Shown here: piece by piece, positions 52,758-63,499 of the stretch
Numbering within the stretch: position 1 is the first letter of the stretch
Layout of the letters: every line of letters starts with the position of its first letter
Assembly: GCA_946002055.1 (NCBI GenBank)
Contig: CAMFYL010000006.1
Location: 27,578-91,577, forward strand
DNA length: 64,000 bases
From: an uncultured Roseburia sp.
GTDB lineage: Bacteria; Bacillota; Clostridia; Lachnospirales; Lachnospiraceae
Direction of reading: 5' to 3'
The notes under the pieces: generated by a model
Told to the model about the DNA's origin: nothing
The model's input: only the letters and a program-made list of their open reading frames with translations
The model's database searches: none
Program-made: the position numbers and the translations under genes

Positions 52758-53606
52758 CTATTCCTCTGTCGTATTGGCCGATGCCACACAATTGTACATA
52801 AGCATCGCAATGGTCATAGGACCAACTCCGCCCGGAACAGGCGTAATAGCGGAACACTTAGGTGCTACATCGTCATAATTCACATCGCCACAGAGCTTAT
52901 TGTTCTCGTCTCGATGCATTCCAACATCAATCACTACAGCACCCTCTTTTACATATTCAGAAGTGATGAACTGTTTCTTGCCCATGGCAACAATTAAAAT
53001 ATCGGCCTCTCTTGTAACTGCAGGTAAATCCTTCGTTCTGGAATGGGTCACTGTAACCGTTGCATTCTCTCGAAGCATTAAAAGTGCCATAGGCTTACCT
53101 ACAATATTGCTCCGTCCCACAATGACACAGTTCTTTCCTTCCATTTCCACATTACTGCGCTTTAAAAGCTGAATAATGCCTGCCGGGGTACATGATACAA
53201 AGCCCGGTAAACCGATAGAAAGTGCACCTACACTCTGTGGATGAAAGCCATCAACATCCTTTCTCGGATCAATTGCCTTGATGACTTTATCCTCATCCAT
53301 ATGTTTTGGCAAAGGCAATTGTACCAAAATGCCATTGACATCATCCTTGCCGTTTAACTCCTCAATCAAGGAAAGTAATTCTGCTTCTGTGGTATCTTCC
53401 GGCAACTCATAGGATAATGACTCTATCCCAATATATTCGCAAGCTCGCTTTTTGTTTCGCACATAGACGCAAGAAGCCGGATCCTCTCCAACAAGGATAA
53501 CAGCAAGGGAAACTCCCTTCCCCTGCTCCTTCAAAAGGCTAACCTGTTCTTTTAATTCATCTTTGATATCCTGTGATATCTTTTTCCCATCAATGATTGC
53601 TGGCAT
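52758..53606 (-). CDS. folD: Methylenetetrahydrofolate dehydrogenase/cyclohydrolase FolD
   Basis: FolD (282 residues) interconverts 5,10-methylene-, methenyl- and 10-formyl-THF. The catalytic YVRNKKRACEYIGIES, the GILVQLPLPKHMD block and the NADP-site GRSNIVGKPMALLML are present. Two adjacent ATGs occur; 53606 has better spacing from AGGAGG than 53609. It lies 10 bases after fhs, making a one-carbon pair. Confidence 0.98.
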   Translation of the reverse strand: MPAIIDGKKISQDIKDELKEQVSLLKEQGKGVSLAVILVGEDPASCVYVRNKKRACEYIGIESLSYELPEDTTEAELLSLIEELNGKDDVNGILVQLPLPKHMDEDKVIKAIDPRKDVDGFHPQSVGALSIGLPGFVSCTPAGIIQLLKRSNVEMEGKNCVIVGRSNIVGKPMALLMLRENATVTVTHSRTKDLPAVTREADILIVAMGKKQFITSEYVKEGAVVIDVGMHRDENNKLCGDVNYDDVAPKCSAITPVPGGVGPMTIAMLMYNCVASANTTEE

Positions 53607-53616
53607 CATACTCCTC

Positions 53617-55287
53617 CTAGAACAAACCTGTAATCACACCGTTATCATCCACATCAATGCCATATGCTGCCGGCTGCTTTGGTAGTCCCGGCATTGTCAT
53701 AATAGATCCTGTAACTGCAACTACAAATCCTGCACCGGCAGAGACATAGACCTCACGAACATTTACTTCAAAATCCTCCGGACGACCCAGTTTTGTAGCA
53801 TCATCAGAAAGTGAATACTGCGTTTTAGCCATACATACAGGGAAATCACCCATTCCAAGAGCTGTAATACGATCAAGTTCCTTTTTGGCAGCCGGCGAAT
53901 ATGTTACGCCTTTTGCACCATAAATCTCTTTGGCGATTGTCTCAATCTTGTGGGTAAGAGCCATATCGTCCGGGTAAATCGGAGCAAAATGGCTTTCCTT
54001 GTTTTCAAGGACATTAAGTACTGCATTGGCAAGCTCAATACCGCCTTCGCCACCCTTTTCCCAAACCTCAGAAAGAGCAAACTCACATCCTCTCTCCTGA
54101 CAAAATGCGCGAACAAACTCTGTCTCAGCATCGGTATCTGTAACAAAAGAATTCAATGTAACAACAACAGGAACGTTATATTTCTGTAAGTTCTCGATAT
54201 GCTTTTCAAGGTTTACAATACCTTTCTTCAAAGCGTCAAGATTCTCTGTTGTAAGTTCAGCCTTTGGCACGCCACCGTTATACTTTAATGCACGAATGGT
54301 TGCAACCAAAACAACCGCATCCGGCTTAAGAGAAGCTTTGCGACACTTGATATCAAAGAATTTCTCTGCCCCAAGATCAGCACCGAATCCCGCCTCTGTC
54401 ACAACAATATCAGCCAACTTAAGTGCCATCTTTGTAGCTCGCACACTGTTACATCCATGGGCGATATTTGCAAAAGGACCACCATGAACAAGTGCAGGCG
54501 TGTGCTCCAATGTCTGAATCAAATTAGGCTTTAAGGCATCCTTGAGAAGTGCAGCCATTGCACCTGTTGCCTGCAAATCATCTGCAGTTACAGGCTTGCC
54601 CTCAAAGCTGTAAGCCACAATAATGCGTCCTAAGCGCTTCTTCAAATCTGCCATATCATCAGCAAGACAAAGAATGGCCATAATCTCAGACGCTACGGTA
54701 ATTACGAAATGATCCTCGCGAACCATACCGTCCATTTTATTTCCAAGACCAACAACCACGTTACGCAAAACACGGTCATTCATATCCAAACAACGCTTCC
54801 AAACAACCTGTCTTGGATCGATGCCAAGTTCGTTGCCCTGCTGAATATGATTATCCAAAATTGCAGCTAAAAGGTTATTGGCTGAGGTGATTGCATGGAA
54901 ATCGCCTGTAAAATGAAGGTTCAAATCTTCCATTGGAACCACCTGTGCATAACCGCCACCGGCAGCACCACCTTTGATACCAAAACATGGTCCTAAAGAT
55001 GGCTCCCGCAATGCCAAAATAGCATTCTTATTAAGCTTACCCAAAGCCTGTCCAAGACCAACACTGGTTGTCGTCTTTCCTTCACCGGCTGGTGTAGGAT
55101 TGATAGCTGTTACCAATACAAGCTTTCCGTCCTTTTCTTGAGAAAGACGCTCCATACACTCATCAGAGAGCTTTGCCTTATACTTTCCATACATCTCCAA
55201 GTCATCCTGACTCAAATTGATTTTGGCTGCAATCTCCTGAATTGGTAACATTGTTGCTTCTTGTGCAATTTGAATATCTGTTTTCAT
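53617..55287 (-). CDS. fhs: Formate-tetrahydrofolate ligase
   Basis: Fhs (556 residues) activates formate with ATP to 10-formyl-THF, supplying purine synthesis and, in acetogens, the methyl branch of the Wood-Ljungdahl pathway. The P-loop [37 protein letters not shown] and [11 protein letters not shown] are characteristic. No other acetogenesis genes are in the window. The ATG has AAGGAG upstream. Confidence 0.98.
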   Translation of the reverse strand: MKTDIQIAQEATMLPIQEIAAKINLSQDDLEMYGKYKAKLSDECMERLSQEKDGKLVLVTAINPTPAGEGKTTTSVGLGQALGKLNKNAILALREPSLGPCFGIKGGAAGGGYAQVVPMEDLNLHFTGDFHAITSANNLLAAILDNHIQQGNELGIDPRQVVWKRCLDMNDRVLRNVVVGLGNKMDGMVREDHFVITVASEIMAILCLADDMADLKKRLGRIIVAYSFEGKPVTADDLQATGAMAALLKDALKPNLIQTLEHTPALVHGGPFANIAHGCNSVRATKMALKLADIVVTEAGFGADLGAEKFFDIKCRKASLKPDAVVLVATIRALKYNGGVPKAELTTENLDALKKGIVNLEKHIENLQKYNVPVVVTLNSFVTDTDAETEFVRAFCQERGCEFALSEVWEKGGEGGIELANAVLNVLENKESHFAPIYPDDMALTHKIETIAKEIYGAKGVTYSPAAKKELDRITALGMGDFPVCMAKTQYSLSDDATKLGRPEDFEVNVREVYVSAGAGFVVAVTGSIMTMPGLPKQPAAYGIDVDDNGVITGLF

Positions 55288-55300
55288 CTTTTTCTCCTTA

Positions 55301-57952
55301 TTAAAAATCTTCGCTTACAGGGTACTCCTCTTCACAACCAATATCCACCGGCTGATTAGGGTTTAAATAATGCTCAAACTCTGACGCACTCATCTTGACT
55401 TCTCTTGGTTTTGTTCCCATATCCGGGCCAACAACACCGGCTTCTTCCAACTGATCCATAATACGAGCCGCTCGATTAAAGCCAACCCTAAATTTGCGCT
55501 GCAGCATACCAATAGATCCTCTTCCGCTGCTGATAATCAGATGGCCCGCCTCTGCAAAGTAAGCATCCACGGTATCTTCAAATCCGCTTCCGCCTCCTAT
55601 GGGGGTTGCCCCCGGACTTGCTTCACCACCAGCATCAATCACTCGAGTCACGTTATCGTCATAAACAACATTATCGTTGTTACCCTTAATGTAATCCACC
55701 ACATTCTGTACTTCTTCATCGGAGACAAATGCTCCCTGTACACGAAGTGGTTTGGTGTATCCTTGCGGGTAATAGAGCATATCCCCATTACCAAGCAACT
55801 TCTCTGCACCAAACATATCTAATATGGTGCGGGAATCCACACCACTGTTAACTGCAAAAGCAATACGAGAAGGCATATTGGCCTTAATCAAGCCGGTTAC
55901 CACATCCACAGAAGGTCTTTGTGTAGCCAAAATCAAATAGATACCGGCAGCTCTGGCCTTTTGGGCCAAACGACAAATGGACTCTTCCACTTCCTTGGCA
56001 GCAACCATCATAAGGTCTGCCAACTCGTCAACAATTACAACCATCTCCGGCATCTTCTCAAACTCACCAAGTTCACCATTGCTGTTGATTGGCATCTTGT
56101 AATTGTTTGCCACCAGTTTCTGGTTGTAGGACTTAATATCTCTAACACCTGCGTCTGCAAACTTCTGATATCTGTCGTCCATCTCCATAACTGCCCAATG
56201 TAGTGCTCCGGCAGCCTTCTTTGGCTCCGTAACCACCGGAATCAACAGATGTGGAATACCATTGTAAATACTAAGCTCCACCACCTTGGGATCAATCATG
56301 ATAAATTTCACCTCGTCTGGGGAAGCCTTATACAAAATACTCATAATGATTGTATTAATACAAACGGACTTGCCGGAACCGGTGGTACCTGCAATCAAAA
56401 GGTGAGGCATCTTTGCAATATTGGCCGTAATCACATTGCCGGCAATATCGCGGCCTGCACAAAAGGTCACCTTGGATTCTGTGGCTTTAAACTCCTTTGA
56501 TGCAGCCAACTCCTCAAAAGACACCATAACCTTGTCCTTATTAGGAACCTCAATACCAACGGCAGCCTTTCCCGGAATAGGAGCTTCGATTCGAATATCT
56601 GTAACAGCTAAATTAAGCTTGATATCATCCGCCAGATTGGTGATTCGATTTACCCTGACACCAACCTCAGGTAATAATTCATATCGTGTTACCGTAGGTC
56701 CGCACGTCACATCCGTCACTTCAACGTTAATGCCAAAGTTTCGAAGTGTCTGCTCTAGCTTGTCCGCTGTACTCTCCAGCTCCTCCTTGGAGTTTGGATT
56801 GGTTGCAGTTGTTTTCTTTTTCAAAAGGGATAATGGTGGGAAGGAATACTTTGTATTTTTCTTTTGTCTGCCACCGGAAATCTCATTTGCCACCGCGTTG
56901 GCACTCTCCACCATCTCCTGAGTACTGGCGATTGTCTTTCTCGGTTTCTTTTTCTCAGCCACCACAGCATCATTTGCTGCTTCCACAGACGGCTCCGCTG
57001 TCACAATTTGACGCCTGGTCTGTGGGGCAGGTTCAGAAACTGCCTCAGAAGATGCCATACCAATAATTCTGGATGTACTCTTTCTTCCTCCCTTGGATGA
57101 CAATGGAACACGATTTACCTTTTTCACATTCAACTGTTCATCCGGAGACATATGTATTTCATTTAATTCATCAGAAGGCACTTCTTTTGTGGGCACTTCA
57201 GCCGGAGAAACCGCTGTGTCAAAAGCAACTCCTGAAATCTTTCGATTACGACGCGGGCCTTCGCTTACTGCAGCAGCGTTTTGCTGTCTCACTTTATCCT
57301 CTTCAATTCTTGCAAGTCGTGCATTGCGATTCTCATTTGGATCCACACGTTTTTTCATGTTACGTCTTGCTCTGTCTGCCGAGTGAAGAAGGGACTTCTC
57401 CGTAACAAGAATCACACAGATAATCAATAGCACTAAGGTAATCACATAAGCGCTGATCAAACCAAACCCTTCCACAAGAGCCCCTGCTATCACACCGCCA
57501 ATAAATCCGCCACCGGCCTTTTGCTCCTTACCGTAGTAAAAGGCTTGGACGGCACCTGCCGTATCTCCTCCATGTGCAATTAATTCAACAAACACACTGA
57601 GAAAAATCACAAAAACAATTCCGGCAACCAGTTTCACAATGGCTACCTTATTGCCGGAATTGGAAACAGCAAAAAATACACCTACAAGAAGCAGAATCGG
57701 AAACAAATATGCAATGATGCCGAAAACACCAAAGAAAAATCCGCTAACTGCATTACCTACAACACCGCCAATGCCCAGATTGCTTACGAATAGCAAAATA
57801 CAGGTAGCTAACATCACCCATAAAACAATCTCTTTTATGAATTCCATTCTAGCTACATCAACTACTTTTGCGTCAACGGAAACATTTTTTACTTTTCCTT
57901 TGGTGGAAGGCTTTTTATTCTTTGTATTTGAAGTCTTTTTCTTCTCCGCCAT
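55301..57952 (-). CDS. ftsK: DNA translocase FtsK/SpoIIIE
   Basis: An 883-residue DNA translocase. The basic N-terminus is followed by four membrane helices (about residues 35-190), a Pro/charged linker and the RecA-like motor with [20 protein letters not shown] (Walker A), [13 protein letters not shown] (Walker B) and [10 protein letters not shown]. The C-terminal winged-helix gamma domain ([20 protein letters not shown]) reads polar sequences such as KOPS/SRS. It pumps chromosome through the division or spore septum. It may cooperate with the XerS-like recombinase. Confidence 0.96.
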   Translation of the reverse strand: MAEKKKTSNTKNKKPSTKGKVKNVSVDAKVVDVARMEFIKEIVLWVMLATCILLFVSNLGIGGVVGNAVSGFFFGVFGIIAYLFPILLLVGVFFAVSNSGNKVAIVKLVAGIVFVIFLSVFVELIAHGGDTAGAVQAFYYGKEQKAGGGFIGGVIAGALVEGFGLISAYVITLVLLIICVILVTEKSLLHSADRARRNMKKRVDPNENRNARLARIEEDKVRQQNAAAVSEGPRRNRKISGVAFDTAVSPAEVPTKEVPSDELNEIHMSPDEQLNVKKVNRVPLSSKGGRKSTSRIIGMASSEAVSEPAPQTRRQIVTAEPSVEAANDAVVAEKKKPRKTIASTQEMVESANAVANEISGGRQKKNTKYSFPPLSLLKKKTTATNPNSKEELESTADKLEQTLRNFGINVEVTDVTCGPTVTRYELLPEVGVRVNRITNLADDIKLNLAVTDIRIEAPIPGKAAVGIEVPNKDKVMVSFEELAASKEFKATESKVTFCAGRDIAGNVITANIAKMPHLLIAGTTGSGKSVCINTIIMSILYKASPDEVKFIMIDPKVVELSIYNGIPHLLIPVVTEPKKAAGALHWAVMEMDDRYQKFADAGVRDIKSYNQKLVANNYKMPINSNGELGEFEKMPEMVVIVDELADLMMVAAKEVEESICRLAQKARAAGIYLILATQRPSVDVVTGLIKANMPSRIAFAVNSGVDSRTILDMFGAEKLLGNGDMLYYPQGYTKPLRVQGAFVSDEEVQNVVDYIKGNNDNVVYDDNVTRVIDAGGEASPGATPIGGGSGFEDTVDAYFAEAGHLIISSGRGSIGMLQRKFRVGFNRAARIMDQLEEAGVVGPDMGTKPREVKMSASEFEHYLNPNQPVDIGCEEEYPVSEDF

Positions 57953-57989
57953 AACTGCTTCCTTTTCACTAAACTTTCAACCTACACAT

Positions 57990-58018
57990 TTTATCATATT
58001 TCTGCCTATGTGTCATTA
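57990..58018 (-). promoter_or_regulatory. Promoter of ftsK
   Basis: On the minus strand ATGACA (58018-58013) and TAAAAT (57995-57990) with a 17-base spacer, 38 bases before the ATG and downstream of the tepA stop. Confidence 0.5.
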
Positions 58019-58034
58019 TCACTTTTCATCAGTT

Positions 58035-58667
58035 TCACATCATTTCCTCCAGTTTTTTTATTGCTTTTTCCAAACCACCCACTTCAGAAATAAGCCCCAC
58101 ATCTACTGCTTCCTTTCCCACCAGAACAGTTCCCAAATCTTTTGCCATCATATTCTTTGAAAGCATAAGTTCTTCAAAGGATTCTTTTTCTATGCTGCTG
58201 TGCCTTGTAATAAAATTTACAATCCTCTCCTGCATCTGATAAAATTGAAAAAACGTTTGGGGTGCTCCTACCACCGTTCCCGACATGCGAACCGGGTGAA
58301 CCATCATAGTTGCTGAAGGGACAATAAAAGAATAGGTTGTGGCAACAGCCAGGGGAATACCAATAGAATGACTGCCGCCCATTACAAGGGAGACTGTAGG
58401 CTTATGAAGGGACGCTATCAATTCTGCAATTGCAAGTCCGCATTCCACATCCCCACCGATGGTATTTAGCACAAACAAAATGCCATCGGTTAACTTGTCA
58501 TTATCAATCTCAATTAATTGGGGTATCAAATGCTCATATTTGGTGGTTTTTGTATTGCTTGATAAATTGTCATGCCCCTCAATTTCCCCAATAATCGTCA
58601 CAATACAAACCTCCTTTTCACTGCTTGTTTTAAATCTACCCTGACCATACTCCTTTACCTGATCCAT
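58035..58667 (-). CDS. tepA: ClpP-class protease TepA/YmfB
   Basis: A 210-residue ClpP-like serine protease of the TepA (translocation-enhancing) group, usually next to ftsK/spoIIIE. It has LFVLNTIGGDVECGLAIAE (oxyanion Gly-Gly), VMGGSHSIGIPLA with the nucleophile Ser, and MMVHPVRMSG with the His. ATG 58667 (MDQVKEYG) is chosen because GGAGG lies 5 bases upstream; longer in-frame starts fall in or near the upstream terminator. Confidence 0.9.
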   Translation of the reverse strand: MDQVKEYGQGRFKTSSEKEVCIVTIIGEIEGHDNLSSNTKTTKYEHLIPQLIEIDNDKLTDGILFVLNTIGGDVECGLAIAELIASLHKPTVSLVMGGSHSIGIPLAVATTYSFIVPSATMMVHPVRMSGTVVGAPQTFFQFYQMQERIVNFITRHSSIEKESFEELMLSKNMMAKDLGTVLVGKEAVDVGLISEVGGLEKAIKKLEEMM

Positions 58668-58695
58668 TTTTTCCTCCATAACATATGTTTTTAAC

Positions 58696-58723
58696 AAAAA
58701 AAGAGCTTCCAAATTGGAAGCTC
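58696..58723 (-). terminator. Intrinsic terminator of glgA
   Basis: GAGCTTCC (58703-58710) pairs with GGAAGCTC (58716-58723) around AAATT. On the minus strand the stem is followed by seven T (58702-58696). Confidence 0.85.
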
Positions 58724-58750
58724 TCTCTAGTATATGTATTGTTAAAATAA

Positions 58751-60202
58751 CTATTCACCTAACACGTAACGATACATTCCCTCATATTGTGCTTTTGAAT
58801 TATTCCAAGAATAATCCTTACCCATACCACGATCCACCATTTTATTCCACTCAGCTTTCTTGTTAAAGAAAATATGTTTGGAATAGTTAACCGTATTAAG
58901 GAGTTCGTCTCCATTATAATTTGCAAAGGAGAAGCCATCTCCCTTATGCTCATACTCGTTATATGGCTCAACGGTATCCTTTAGGCCACCGGTCTCACGC
59001 ACAATCGGCACGGTACCATAACGGAAAGAAATCAATTGCGTCAAACCACAAGGTTCAAATCTGGATGGCATCAGGAATGCATCTGCCGCAGCATACAGCT
59101 TATGTGCCAAATCTTCGTTATAACAAATATTTGCCGAGATTCTGTCCGGATATTTCCAAGCATAGTGACGGAACATATTCTCATACTGGGTTTCACCCGT
59201 TCCAATAACAACAAGCTGTGTATTGTCGTCTACCAGACGTTCAATACAGTAATTCACAAGATCAAGCCCTTTCTGATCTGTGAGACGGGAAATAAGGCCA
59301 ATCATATATTTCTTCTTATCCACCGTAAGGCCAAGCATCTCCTGAAGCTGTTCCTTGTTCACCTTCTTGTTGGTGCGGAAATTAGACTGACTATACTTCT
59401 TAAAAATCAAATCATCCTTGGCAGGATCATACATATCGTAGTCAATACCATTTACGATACCACGCAAATCAAAGTGGCGGGCCGAAAGCAAACCGTCTAA
59501 GCCCTCTCCATAGTAGCCGGACTGTATCTCATTTGCATATGTCTCACTTACCGTGGTTATATAATCCGCATAAACCAAACCGCCCTTTAACATATTACCG
59601 GCCTTCTTAAACTCCAATTTGTCGGCAGTAAAAAGATCCATAGGCAAGCCGGAAATACCCTGAACCGTCTTAATATCCCACACCCCTTGGAATTTCAAGT
59701 TGTGGATGGTAATGACTGATTTCATCCCCCAGAAAAATGGATTGCCGGCAAATTCAGTTTTCAAATAAACAGGAATCAAACCTGTCTGCCAATCATGACA
59801 GTGAATAATATCCGGTTGAAATCCAATCACAGGCAGCATAGAAAGCACTGCCTTGTCGAAGAAAGTAAACTTTTCGATGTCACAGCGAGCATCCGAATAT
59901 GGGTAAAAACATTCGAAATACTCCAAATTGTCAATGAAGTAATAGGTAATCCCCTGATACTTGTACTGCATAACGCCAACATACTTCTCACCAACATAAT
60001 GTCCCAAACCCATTTGGAAGTGACAAACATACTCGAACTTGTCACGATACTGTGGCGGAATGCAGGTATAATCCGGAATTACAACGCGGACGTCCCATTC
60101 CTCCTTATCGAATTCCTTTGGCAATGCCCCCACAACATCTGCCAAACCTCCTGTCTTTACAAAAGGTACACACTCACTCGACGCGAAAAGAATCTTTTTC
60201 AT
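58751..60202 (-). CDS. glgA: Glycogen synthase (ADP-glucose type, GT5)
   Basis: GlgA (483 residues) transfers glucose from ADP-glucose to glycogen. The N-terminal ILFASSECVPFVKTGGLADV contains the KTGGL ADP-glucose site, HCHDWQTGL is typical, and the C-terminal MPSRFEPCGLTQLISFRYGT carries the GT5 EX7E region. No glgC, glgD, glgB or glgP is nearby, so it is an isolated glg gene with its own terminator. The ATG has GGGGGAA upstream. Confidence 0.97.
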   Translation of the reverse strand: MKKILFASSECVPFVKTGGLADVVGALPKEFDKEEWDVRVVIPDYTCIPPQYRDKFEYVCHFQMGLGHYVGEKYVGVMQYKYQGITYYFIDNLEYFECFYPYSDARCDIEKFTFFDKAVLSMLPVIGFQPDIIHCHDWQTGLIPVYLKTEFAGNPFFWGMKSVITIHNLKFQGVWDIKTVQGISGLPMDLFTADKLEFKKAGNMLKGGLVYADYITTVSETYANEIQSGYYGEGLDGLLSARHFDLRGIVNGIDYDMYDPAKDDLIFKKYSQSNFRTNKKVNKEQLQEMLGLTVDKKKYMIGLISRLTDQKGLDLVNYCIERLVDDNTQLVVIGTGETQYENMFRHYAWKYPDRISANICYNEDLAHKLYAAADAFLMPSRFEPCGLTQLISFRYGTVPIVRETGGLKDTVEPYNEYEHKGDGFSFANYNGDELLNTVNYSKHIFFNKKAEWNKMVDRGMGKDYSWNNSKAQYEGMYRYVLGE

Positions 60203-60218
60203 AAATAATTCCCCCTAA

Positions 60219-60947
60219 TTACTCATCCCAGTTATGATATACTTCCTGTACATCATCATCCTCATCTAAAAGTGTCAAAATTTTATTGATATTAAATAAA
60301 TCCTGCTCGTCAGTTAATTCCACATAGGTCTGCGGAATCATCGTTACCTGTGCATCTGCCATAGGAATGTTCTCTGCTTCCAGAGCCTCTCGTACTGCAG
60401 CAAAATCCTCCGGCTGGGTAAGAATTTCATAACTGTCCTCTTCCTCAGAAAAATCCTCAGCACCTGCATCAAGTGCAATCATCATCAAATCATCTGCATC
60501 AAGATCGCACTCTTCCTTGGCAATGAGAATCTGTCCCTTGTTATCAAACATATAAGAAACGCATCCCTGTGTTCCGATGCTTCCCTTGCCCTTTGTAAAT
60601 GCGTTGCGAACATTGGCGGCTGTACGATTCTTGTTATCTGTTAATGCGGCAACGATAATTGCTGTTCCATTTGGGCCATAGCCTTCATATGTAACCGATT
60701 CGTAGTTCACCGCGCTGGCATCACCGGCAGCCTTTTTGATACCACGCTCAATGGTATCGTTTGGCATATTATTCGCCTTTGCCTTAGCGATAACGTCACG
60801 TAACTTGCTGTTGTTTTCCGGATCCGGACCACCTTCTTTTACTGCAACTGCTATCTCTCTTCCAATAATGGTAAAAATCTTGCCTTTTGCAGCATCATTC
60901 TTTTCTTTCTTATGCTTAATGTTAGCAAACTTTGAATGTCCTGACAT
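60219..60947 (-). CDS. yebC: YebC/PmpR family protein
   Basis: A 242-residue YebC/TACO1-family protein. Family blocks [57 protein letters not shown] and [19 protein letters not shown] are present. Annotated classically as transcriptional regulators, members have also been shown to help ribosomes pass difficult motifs such as polyproline; which applies here is open. GAGGAA lies upstream of the ATG. Confidence 0.96.
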   Translation of the reverse strand: MSGHSKFANIKHKKEKNDAAKGKIFTIIGREIAVAVKEGGPDPENNSKLRDVIAKAKANNMPNDTIERGIKKAAGDASAVNYESVTYEGYGPNGTAIIVAALTDNKNRTAANVRNAFTKGKGSIGTQGCVSYMFDNKGQILIAKEECDLDADDLMMIALDAGAEDFSEEEDSYEILTQPEDFAAVREALEAENIPMADAQVTMIPQTYVELTDEQDLFNINKILTLLDEDDDVQEVYHNWDE

Positions 60948-60989
60948 AATCTAAATTCCTCTTTTCTAACTGTATTCTTCTTAAGTTTA

Positions 60990-61877
60990 TCATTTTTCAT
61001 CTGTGCTTTCAAGATTTGTATCAAAGGAGTTTTCCACAGGAAGCGGCACGCTTTCCACCTCCACTTGCTGAATCAATCTTCCCTCCACCGTCTGAATACA
61101 AAAGTTATAATTTTCATACTGAACCGCGAAGGATTCTCCCTCCTCCGGAATACGTCCCAAAAGAGAAATCAAGAATCCATTTAAGGTTTCAAATTCCTCC
61201 GGAAAAGAAATTCCCAAAACATCACTGGCCTCTTCTAACGTGGTTGCCCCTGTCATGGAATAATGATTCTTTGAAACCTGTTCAATGGAGTTCTCCTCAT
61301 CATCGTGCTCATCTTGTATATTGCCAACAATTTCTTCTAAGATATCCTCCATAGAAATCAAACCACTGGTTTGTCCATATTCGTCAACAACAATCATCAT
61401 GTGATTCTTTTTTGACTGCATTTTGCCAAATAGCGTGTTTAGACTATGGGTTTCCGGAACAAACTCTGCCGGTTGTAATAACTCATCAAAGTCACGCAGC
61501 TTTCTCTCATAATTTGATGTTTCCAAGGCATAGGCAAGTGCATCTTTGATATGTAACACACCAATCATATGATCTAAATCCTGTAAATATACGGGGTATC
61601 TGGAAAATGTAGAAGTCTTTACCATCTCCAAGGCTTCCCCAAAGGTCATATCTCCATCCAGACATACCATCTGCTTTCTATGTACCATAATATCCTTGGC
61701 ATCCTTGTCGCCAAACTCAAAAATGTTTTGTATCATGGTTGCTTCACTGGCAAGAAGGACACCTTGTTCATGTCCTTCATTTACCATTGAAATAATCTCA
61801 TCTTCAATTTCGTCATCCAGTTCTTCTTTTGATTTTGTCTTAAAAACACCCTCAAGACGTTTCATAAATTGATTCAA
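60990..61877 (-). CDS. CorC/HlyC-like CBS-domain protein without membrane domain
   Basis: A 295-residue soluble member of the CNNM/CorC group. Residues about 65-185 are a CBS pair (DIMVHRKQMVCLDGDMTFGE, VVDEYGQTSGLISMEDILEE) and about 200-285 a CorC_HlyC domain (ATTLEEASDVLGISF, GFLISLLGRIPEEGE). The DUF21 membrane domain that makes longer homologues Mg2+ transporters is absent, as in E. coli CorC (YbeX). Start TTG 61877 has AAAGGAG 7 bases upstream. Confidence 0.88.
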   Translation of the reverse strand: MNQFMKRLEGVFKTKSKEELDDEIEDEIISMVNEGHEQGVLLASEATMIQNIFEFGDKDAKDIMVHRKQMVCLDGDMTFGEALEMVKTSTFSRYPVYLQDLDHMIGVLHIKDALAYALETSNYERKLRDFDELLQPAEFVPETHSLNTLFGKMQSKKNHMMIVVDEYGQTSGLISMEDILEEIVGNIQDEHDDEENSIEQVSKNHYSMTGATTLEEASDVLGISFPEEFETLNGFLISLLGRIPEEGESFAVQYENYNFCIQTVEGRLIQQVEVESVPLPVENSFDTNLESTDEK

Positions 61878-61918
61878 CTCTTAACTCCTTTAAACTATCG
61901 TATCTCTTTCTTTACGCT

Positions 61919-62266
61919 TTATGTAAGTAATTCCAGGCTGATTTCAAGTGCCTTATCCACCTCAAATAAAACCTGATGATCCAAATGACAAATCTTTTCT
62001 TTTAGTCGTTTCTTATCGATGGTGCGCAGCTGCTCCAGTAAGATTACAGAATCCTTGACTAAATCATACTTTTCGCTATCTAAGGACACATGGGTGGGCA
62101 ACTTTGCCTTGTGAAGCTGCGAAGTGATAGCTGCACAAATCACCGTTGGGGAATGTACATTGCCCACGTCATTTTGAATAATTAATACAGGGCGAATGCC
62201 CCCTTGTTCAGAACCAACTACCGGTCTTAAATCTGCATAATAAATGTCGCCTCGTCGAACTGTCAT
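61919..62266 (-). CDS. mazF: MazF/PemK-family endoribonuclease (NdoA-like), no adjacent antitoxin
   Basis: A 115-residue MazF toxin that would cut mRNA at short sequence motifs. Residues Arg25 (GGIRPVLII) and Thr48 (CAAITSQ) match the catalytic pair of Bacillus NdoA by number. ATG 62266 has GGAGAG upstream. In Bacillus the antitoxin gene ndoAI lies between alr and ndoA; here only 67 bases separate alr from mazF and contain no open frame for an antitoxin. Confidence 0.93.
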   Translation of the reverse strand: MTVRRGDIYYADLRPVVGSEQGGIRPVLIIQNDVGNVHSPTVICAAITSQLHKAKLPTHVSLDSEKYDLVKDSVILLEQLRTIDKKRLKEKICHLDHQVLFEVDKALEISLELLT

Positions 62267-62278
62267 AATACCACTCTC

Positions 62279-62315
62279 CAAAATTGAATTTAAAAATAGT
62301 ATTTCCACAATTTTG
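62279..62315. repeat. Inverted repeat upstream of mazF
   Basis: CAAAATTG (62279-62286) and CAATTTTG (62308-62315) form an exact 8-base inverted repeat 21 bases apart, ending next to the mazF ribosome binding site. It could be an operator or an mRNA hairpin masking translation; no protein binder is known from the window. Confidence 0.4.
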
Positions 62316-62333
62316 AAAGCTATTCACATTATG

Positions 62334-63485
62334 TTATGCAAAAAAGTCTAATTTGCCAATTAATTTATCCTTTTGATAATAAAATCTTGGGATTCGATTC
62401 CCCAAATCACAAGCAAGCTCATAATTAAAGCGTCCTGAAATTGCTCCCAGATCTTCCATGGTTATCTCTTCATTGCCATCCTTGCCAATCAAAACCACAA
62501 GATCCATGATTTTGGCATCCTTGATATCTGTCACATCCACCATCATCTGATCCATGCAGACACGTCCCAGAATAGGTGCCTTCTTTCCATGGATAAGCAC
62601 ATACCCCTTTTCTGACATGGCTCTTGGATAACCATCACCATATCCCACCGGTATGGTGGCAACCTTACGGGCTTCTGTGGCTTTATATAGGCCACCATAG
62701 CTAATGCTGTCTCCCGGTCTAATCTCTTTCATATGAACAATGTGACTATATAATGACAAAGCCGGCTTTAAGTGATACTGCTTTCCCACCTGCTCTGATG
62801 GACACAGTCCATACAGGGTAATTCCGGCGCGAACCATATCAAGGGCACACTCCGGCATTTCTAAAATAGCAGCACTGTTTGCACAGTGGCGAATCTGAAA
62901 GGTTACTCCTTGCTTTTTTAAATCATCAATCACTGACATAAATTTGTCAAACTGCTCTATGGTATAGGTCTTATCCGCTTCATCTGCTCTGGCAAAATGA
63001 GTAAAAATACCCTCAGCACAAATTCCATCCAGTTTGGCAATTTTAACAATCTCATGGATAGCCTCTTTGCCGGGGACAAAACCAATACGCCCCATACCCG
63101 TATCTATCTTGATGTGAATGTACGCCTTCTTACCCATGGCAACTGCCATGTCAGAGAGTTTTTTTGCCAAATCATAACGAAAGACACAAAATCGAATTTC
63201 GTTATAGATCAATCTGGAAAAATCCTTTTCAAAGACAAAACCAAGAATTAAAATCATCTTGTTAATACCGGATTCCCGCAGCTCAATTGCCTCTTCCGCT
63301 GTGGCCACTGCAAAACCGCACACATTGTCATTCTTCTCCAATAAATGTGCGATTTTAACAGCACCATGGCCATAACCATTTGTCTTAATCACTGCCATCA
63401 TAGGTGTCTTTTGATGTTGCAGTTTCTCCATTTCCAGAATATTTGATTCAATTGCATCCAAATCCACCTTTGCGTAGATTCTCAT
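62334..63485 (-). CDS. alr: Alanine racemase
   Basis: Alr (383 residues) makes D-alanine for peptidoglycan. The PLP lysine is in MMAVIKTNGYGHGAV near residue 34. The active-site Tyr segment SISYGGLYKA, the VGYGDGYPRAMSEKG block, and the metal-independent fold III C-terminal beta domain are typical. ATG 63485 has GGAAG upstream; an in-frame TTG at 63497 is an alternative. It starts directly after the NAD(P)HX dehydratase gene. Confidence 0.97.
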   Translation of the reverse strand: MRIYAKVDLDAIESNILEMEKLQHQKTPMMAVIKTNGYGHGAVKIAHLLEKNDNVCGFAVATAEEAIELRESGINKMILILGFVFEKDFSRLIYNEIRFCVFRYDLAKKLSDMAVAMGKKAYIHIKIDTGMGRIGFVPGKEAIHEIVKIAKLDGICAEGIFTHFARADEADKTYTIEQFDKFMSVIDDLKKQGVTFQIRHCANSAAILEMPECALDMVRAGITLYGLCPSEQVGKQYHLKPALSLYSHIVHMKEIRPGDSISYGGLYKATEARKVATIPVGYGDGYPRAMSEKGYVLIHGKKAPILGRVCMDQMMVDVTDIKDAKIMDLVVLIGKDGNEEITMEDLGAISGRFNYELACDLGNRIPRFYYQKDKLIGKLDFFA

Positions 63486-63499
63486 TGATTCTTCCAATG

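Noticed and set aside
53617..55300. THF riboswitch or Wood-Ljungdahl operon around fhs-folD
   Set aside because: Only 13 bases lie between ftsK and fhs, too short for a riboswitch, and no other acetogenesis genes are in the window.
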